Positions 42,648 through 45,794 of a stretch of DNA of 45,794 nt are shown in pieces. This stretch comes from Dokdonella_A sp051958935. Its GTDB lineage: Bacteria > Pseudomonadota > Gammaproteobacteria > Xanthomonadales > Rhodanobacteraceae. The notes beneath the pieces were generated by a model. It was not told the DNA's origin, searched no databases, and saw only the letters and a program-made list of their open reading frames with translations. Each line of letters begins with the position of its first letter. Within the stretch, counting starts at the first letter, position 1. The position numbers were made by a program, and so were the translations under genes. The stretch is from positions 1 to 45,794 of the forward strand of contig NZ_JBQCFP010000012.1 of NCBI RefSeq assembly GCF_051958935.1. The letters are read 5' to 3'.

Positions 42648-43132
42648 AGCGCGAACCGGTTCACGCCTGGTGCGTGCGTCGCGTCGCACCGTCGACGATC
42701 GGCCCCGCGGTTGACATGTTTCGGCGCGAAATCACGTAGAAGCCTTCAGGACCGGTCGCTTCCGCACGATCGGCACCTCGCGCGCACGACGGCACGGACC
42801 CGGGAAGGGCCCAGCGCGGGCGCGATGGACCCAAGGCATCCGGCGTGCGCGGCGGCAGAGAGTCTCCCTACCGCACCTGACGACGCGCGCGCCGGCTTTG
42901 CTGTCGGCCTCATTCGGCCCCCCCGCAGCCTTGCATCGAGCGCCATTTCCCCGTTCGCGTTGAGCGAAGCTCGCGCCGCGAGCGCAGTCGAAACGCCAGC
43001 GAGGCGCGCCCCGCCGCCTGCGATCGATCCGCTGCGGTTTTTCGCCTCCGGATCGCGATAGTCCCTCTGTGCGGGTTCGCCCGCGCGAACGCGCGCGACC
43101 CCGCCGCGTTCGTCGACATCGGACGAGGAGAC
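42648..43132. other. gene-free stretch before the delta-60 protein gene
   Basis: No gene is supported; an open frame at 42711-43061 lacks coding character. Around 42958-42996 gttgagcgaagctcgcgccgcgagcgcagtcgaaacg resembles a dispersed gagcgaag..gcagtcgaa element. A promoter for 43139 is presumably present but not recognised. Confidence 0.45.
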
Positions 43133-43138
43133 ATGGAC

Positions 43139-45379
43139 ATGCGAAGGAAATGGGTCGATCGCGCGCGTTGCGCGCTGCTGGCCGTCGTGACGGGATGGGG
43201 CGGCGCGACCGCGGCGGGGCAGGCGCCGTCGCAGCGGCCGTTGGATGTGCCCGACCTCGCCATCACGACCACCGGCTGGGTGTACGCGCTCGCACGGCAG
43301 AGCGATGGCAGCGTCATCGTCGGCGGCGACTTCATCCTCGTCAACGGCGTGCGTCGCCGCAACCTCGCGCGCATCAACGCGCAAGGCGCGCTCGATGCGC
43401 AGTGGGACCCCGCGCCCGACGGTGTCGTCGTCGACGCGCTCGCGGTCGACGCGCAGGACCGCGTCTATGTCGTGGGAACCTTCGATCACATCGGCGGTGC
43501 CGCGCGGCGCAACATCGCGAGGCTCGACGGGCATGGACGCGGCAACGCCGACGCGAACTGGCAGGTCGCCGACGCAGGCGGCATCACGCGCCTCGCCGTC
43601 GACGGCGATGTGCTTTACGTCGGCGGCGGTTTCGATACGGTCGCGGGCGAACCGCGCAACGGCCTCGCGCGGATCCGCGCCGATGCATCGCTCGATCCGG
43701 CGTGGGCGCCGCAGCCGGACCTGCCGGACATCAGCGCACTCGCGCTCGCCGGCGCGCACCTCTACGTCGCCGGCGGTTTCCGCGCCATCGACGGCACGGC
43801 GCGCAACGGGCTCGCGCGCGTATCGCTCGCGACCGGCGACGTCGATCCCGGCTGGAATCCCGCGCCGGCGCCGGACGGCAGCGAAGACCCGCCGTACCAG
43901 GGCGTGGCGTCGATCGTCGCGCAGGGCGGCGTGGTTTACGTCGGCGGCACGTTCCGACGCATCGCGCAGGCCGATCGCGGCAACCTCGCGGCCTTGTCGA
44001 CCGTCGACGGCAGCGTGATGCCGTTCGGCGCACCGCCGGTCGGTCCGGTCGCGCGCCTGGTCCGTGATGGCGTCGGCGCGCTGTACGTGGTCGAGTCGGA
44101 CCTGCACACGATCCGCAAGCTCGATGCGCACGACGGCCATGCGCTCGCGTTCGCCTCGCCAAGCGTGCAGGTGGAAGCCCTCGTCGCCGACGACGAGCGC
44201 GTGACGCTCGGCGGCCATTTCGACCCAGCGCCGGGCCGCATCGACATCAGCCTGCTGCAGCTCGAACCCGACGGCGCGCCGGGCGCGGCGTCATGGGCAT
44301 TCGACCGTGCCGGCTACGTGCACGCGGTGCAACCGTTGCGTGACGGCAGCGTCGTGGTCGGCGGCGACTTCCGCCGCGTCGACGGCCAGGCGCGCCACGG
44401 CATCGCGCGCGTGCTCGGCGACGGTCGGCTCGACCCGGCGTTCGATCTCGCGGTCGACGATGGCGCATCGACGCACGCGTTCGCCGAGGACGCGCAAGGC
44501 CGCCTTTACGTCGCCGGCGTCTGGCAGCAGGGCGGCATCAACGGCAGCATCGCGCGCCTCGACGCACAGGGTGTGCTCGATCCGGACTGGGCACCGCAGC
44601 CGGATGGCATCGTCTGGGATGTCGCGCTCGAATCCGGCGACGTCTTCCTTGCCGGCGAGTTCCGTCGCATCGGCGCGACGTGGCGTCCTGCGATCGCCAA
44701 GCTCGGCGCCGGCACCGGTGCGCCGCTCGATCCGGACTGGAATCCACAACCGGCCTGGTCGGGGTCGGCGGGCTACGTGTTCGACATCGCCGCCGCCGCG
44801 GGGTCGATCTACGCGAGCGGACAGTTCGATGCGATCGGCGGTGAACCACACGCGGGGCTCGCACGGCTCGAGCGCAGCGGCAGCGGCACGGTGATGGCGT
44901 GGAACCCCGGCGTCGACGGCACGGTGTACGCGATGCTGCCGCTCGGCGACACGATGGTGCTCGCCGGTGCGTTCGACCATGTCGGTTCCGGGGTTCGCCA
45001 CGGCCTCGCGCGCGTCGCCCTGCACGGCGACGGTGCGTTGCTCGCGTGGGACCCGCTCGGTTCGACGCCGGCTCGCTTCATCTCGGTGGCACTCGCGGAC
45101 GACGATGCGATCTACGCCTACGGCTGGCGCGACGTCGCCACGGACGCGGTGTCGGTGCTGCGCATCGACGACGGCGGCGCCATCGATGCGGCGTGGCGCG
45201 TCGAGGTCGGCGACATCGACCACACGCTCGAAACGATCGCCGGCGACGGCGCGGGCACGCTCTGGCTCGGCGGCTCGTTCGATCGAGTCGGCGGGCGCTG
45301 CCGGCTGAGTCTCGCCGCCGTCGGCGCGCACGCGATCGTCGATCGCCTGTTCGACGACGGCTTCGAGGCGTGCCCGTAG
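43139..45379 (+). CDS. secreted delta-60 repeat protein with LFDDGFEACP tail
   Basis: A 746-residue protein. I start at 43139 because GAGGAG is 8 nt upstream; the ATG at 43133 is only 2 nt from it. The signal peptide covers about residues 1-27. The rest is ten or more copies of a 50-60-residue blade with the pattern VYVGGxFxxIxGxxRxGLARIxxxGxLDPxWxP. This is the delta-60 repeat, here visible as DGSVIVGGDF, LYVAGGFRAIDGTARNGLARV, FLAGEFRRIGATWRPAIAKL and similar. It should fold as a beta-propeller or solenoid. The end is DRLFDDGFEACP, the recurring tail. Delta-60 proteins are surface or secreted proteins of unknown function. No enzyme motifs. Confidence 0.87.
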   Translation: MRRKWVDRARCALLAVVTGWGGATAAGQAPSQRPLDVPDLAITTTGWVYALARQSDGSVIVGGDFILVNGVRRRNLARINAQGALDAQWDPAPDGVVVDALAVDAQDRVYVVGTFDHIGGAARRNIARLDGHGRGNADANWQVADAGGITRLAVDGDVLYVGGGFDTVAGEPRNGLARIRADASLDPAWAPQPDLPDISALALAGAHLYVAGGFRAIDGTARNGLARVSLATGDVDPGWNPAPAPDGSEDPPYQGVASIVAQGGVVYVGGTFRRIAQADRGNLAALSTVDGSVMPFGAPPVGPVARLVRDGVGALYVVESDLHTIRKLDAHDGHALAFASPSVQVEALVADDERVTLGGHFDPAPGRIDISLLQLEPDGAPGAASWAFDRAGYVHAVQPLRDGSVVVGGDFRRVDGQARHGIARVLGDGRLDPAFDLAVDDGASTHAFAEDAQGRLYVAGVWQQGGINGSIARLDAQGVLDPDWAPQPDGIVWDVALESGDVFLAGEFRRIGATWRPAIAKLGAGTGAPLDPDWNPQPAWSGSAGYVFDIAAAAGSIYASGQFDAIGGEPHAGLARLERSGSGTVMAWNPGVDGTVYAMLPLGDTMVLAGAFDHVGSGVRHGLARVALHGDGALLAWDPLGSTPARFISVALADDDAIYAYGWRDVATDAVSVLRIDDGGAIDAAWRVEVGDIDHTLETIAGDGAGTLWLGGSFDRVGGRCRLSLAAVGAHAIVDRLFDDGFEACP

Positions 45380-45408
45380 CGGGCGGAATGTCGGCGGCTG
45401 CGCGAGTG

Positions 45409-45794
45409 TCAGCGCGCCGCGTGCCGCCGCGCGAGTTCGGCGACGACGTCGGCGAACGCGAGATCGGCACCGCGCAGCAGCACGAGCAGATGGAACACGA
45501 GGTCGGCCGCTTCGCCGACCAGTTCGTCGCGCCGGCCGGTCGCCGCGGCGAGGGCGACTTCGACGCCTTCCTCGCCGACCTTCTGTGCGCGCCGCGCGGG
45601 GTCGGCGGCGAGCAGTTTCGCGACGTAGCTCGAGGCCGGGTCGGCGCCCGCGCGCGCGGCGATGAGCGCTTCGAGCTCGACCAGCCACGGATGCGCCGGC
45701 GCCGGGCCGTCGAAGCAACCCGCGCTGCCGCGGTGGCAGGTCGGCCCGCGCGACACGGCCTGCGCAAGCAGCGCATCGCCGTCGCAATCGGCCG
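45409..45794 (-). CDS. hisIE: bifunctional phosphoribosyl-AMP cyclohydrolase / phosphoribosyl-ATP pyrophosphatase (5' part beyond right edge)
   Basis: The minus-strand frame is open to the right edge. It first gives the end of the HisI domain, DCDGDALLAQ then GPTCHRGSAGCF, whose Cys/His/Asp residues bind the metal ions of the cyclohydrolase. About 85 residues of HisE follow, with LIAARAGADPASSYVAKLLA and KVGEEGVEVALAA, then the GEAADLVFHLLVLL helix of the pyrophosphatase. The fused enzyme catalyses steps two and three of histidine synthesis in the cytoplasm. The rest of hisIE, and probably other his genes, lie beyond the window. It converges with the delta-60 gene, 29 bp apart. Confidence 0.93.
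   Translation of the reverse strand, partial: ADCDGDALLAQAVSRGPTCHRGSAGCFDGPAPAHPWLVELEALIAARAGADPASSYVAKLLAADPARRAQKVGEEGVEVALAAATGRRDELVGEAADLVFHLLVLLRGADLAFADVVAELARRHAAR

Noticed and set aside
42711..43061. 116-residue open frame before the delta-60 gene
   Set aside because: Low complexity, no ribosome binding site, overlaps a dispersed repeat, and no similarity to any family I know.

Overview
The window reads as chromosomal DNA of a high-G+C gammaproteobacterium of the Xanthomonadales/Lysobacterales type (Rhodanobacteraceae or Lysobacteraceae; genus not determinable by eye). The clues are strong third-position G/C bias, the rmlBACD plus xanB/manC sugar-nucleotide order typical of xanthomonads, many secreted peptidases (M36, M23, two S9, a DUF885 protein), a FecI-FecR-TonB-receptor unit, and abundant short palindromic repeats of the gtgggagcg..cttc..gtcgcgatg and attccggcgaaagccggaat kinds. 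No tRNA, rRNA or CRISPR array was seen.

Layout. 1-2543 (minus): a sigma/anti-sigma/TonB-receptor unit, with the receptor cut by the left edge. 2544-3523: gene-free and repeat-rich. 3524-5458: a secreted fusion of a cyanophycinase-like domain and an isoaspartyl-peptidase domain, which could take cyanophycin from polymer to free amino acids in one polypeptide. 5510-8650 (minus): secreted M36 metallopeptidase. 9152-9604 (minus): small exported NTF2-like protein. 9817-17759: dTDP-rhamnose genes rfbB, rfbA, rfbC, rfbD and the GDP-mannose gene manC. This cluster is split by a reverse-strand beta-propeller gene, and two of its enzymes carry palindromic repeat DNA inside the reading frame. 17879-21391: S9 peptidase, a small hypothetical protein and a Sel1-repeat protein. 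21392-24150: repeats, a frameshifted NTF2-like gene and a secreted beta-helix protein. 24294-26577: TetR regulator divergent from an FAD monooxygenase. 26859-27184: IS3-type transposase remnant. 27306-28009: membrane-anchored glutaredoxin followed by a tiny eight-cysteine exported protein. 28159-30332 (minus): two overlapping genes for related secreted proteins. 30598-33126 (minus): membrane-bound winged-helix regulator. 33385-34965 (minus): POT peptide transporter. 35441-36280: lower-GC secreted protein of unknown function. 36426-38252 (minus): DUF885 protein, divergent from a second S9 peptidase. 40747-45379: three secreted proteins (unknown, M23, delta-60 repeat). 45409 to the right edge (minus): 3' part of hisIE.

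A thread through the window is extracellular protein and peptide use: secreted endopeptidases, dipeptide-releasing S9 enzymes, a proton-coupled peptide importer and a cyanophycin/isoaspartyl-peptide enzyme. A second thread is a short tail, [ILV]F-x-[DNS]-G-[FY]-[DE]. It ends at least five otherwise unrelated exported proteins (10882, 22761, 40747, 41469, 43139) and occurs internally in one or two more (28159, 29637). It looks like a lineage-specific C-terminal tag of unknown function and is the best candidate for an undescribed system here. A third thread is palindromic repeat expansion, including in-frame intrusion into rfbD and manC.
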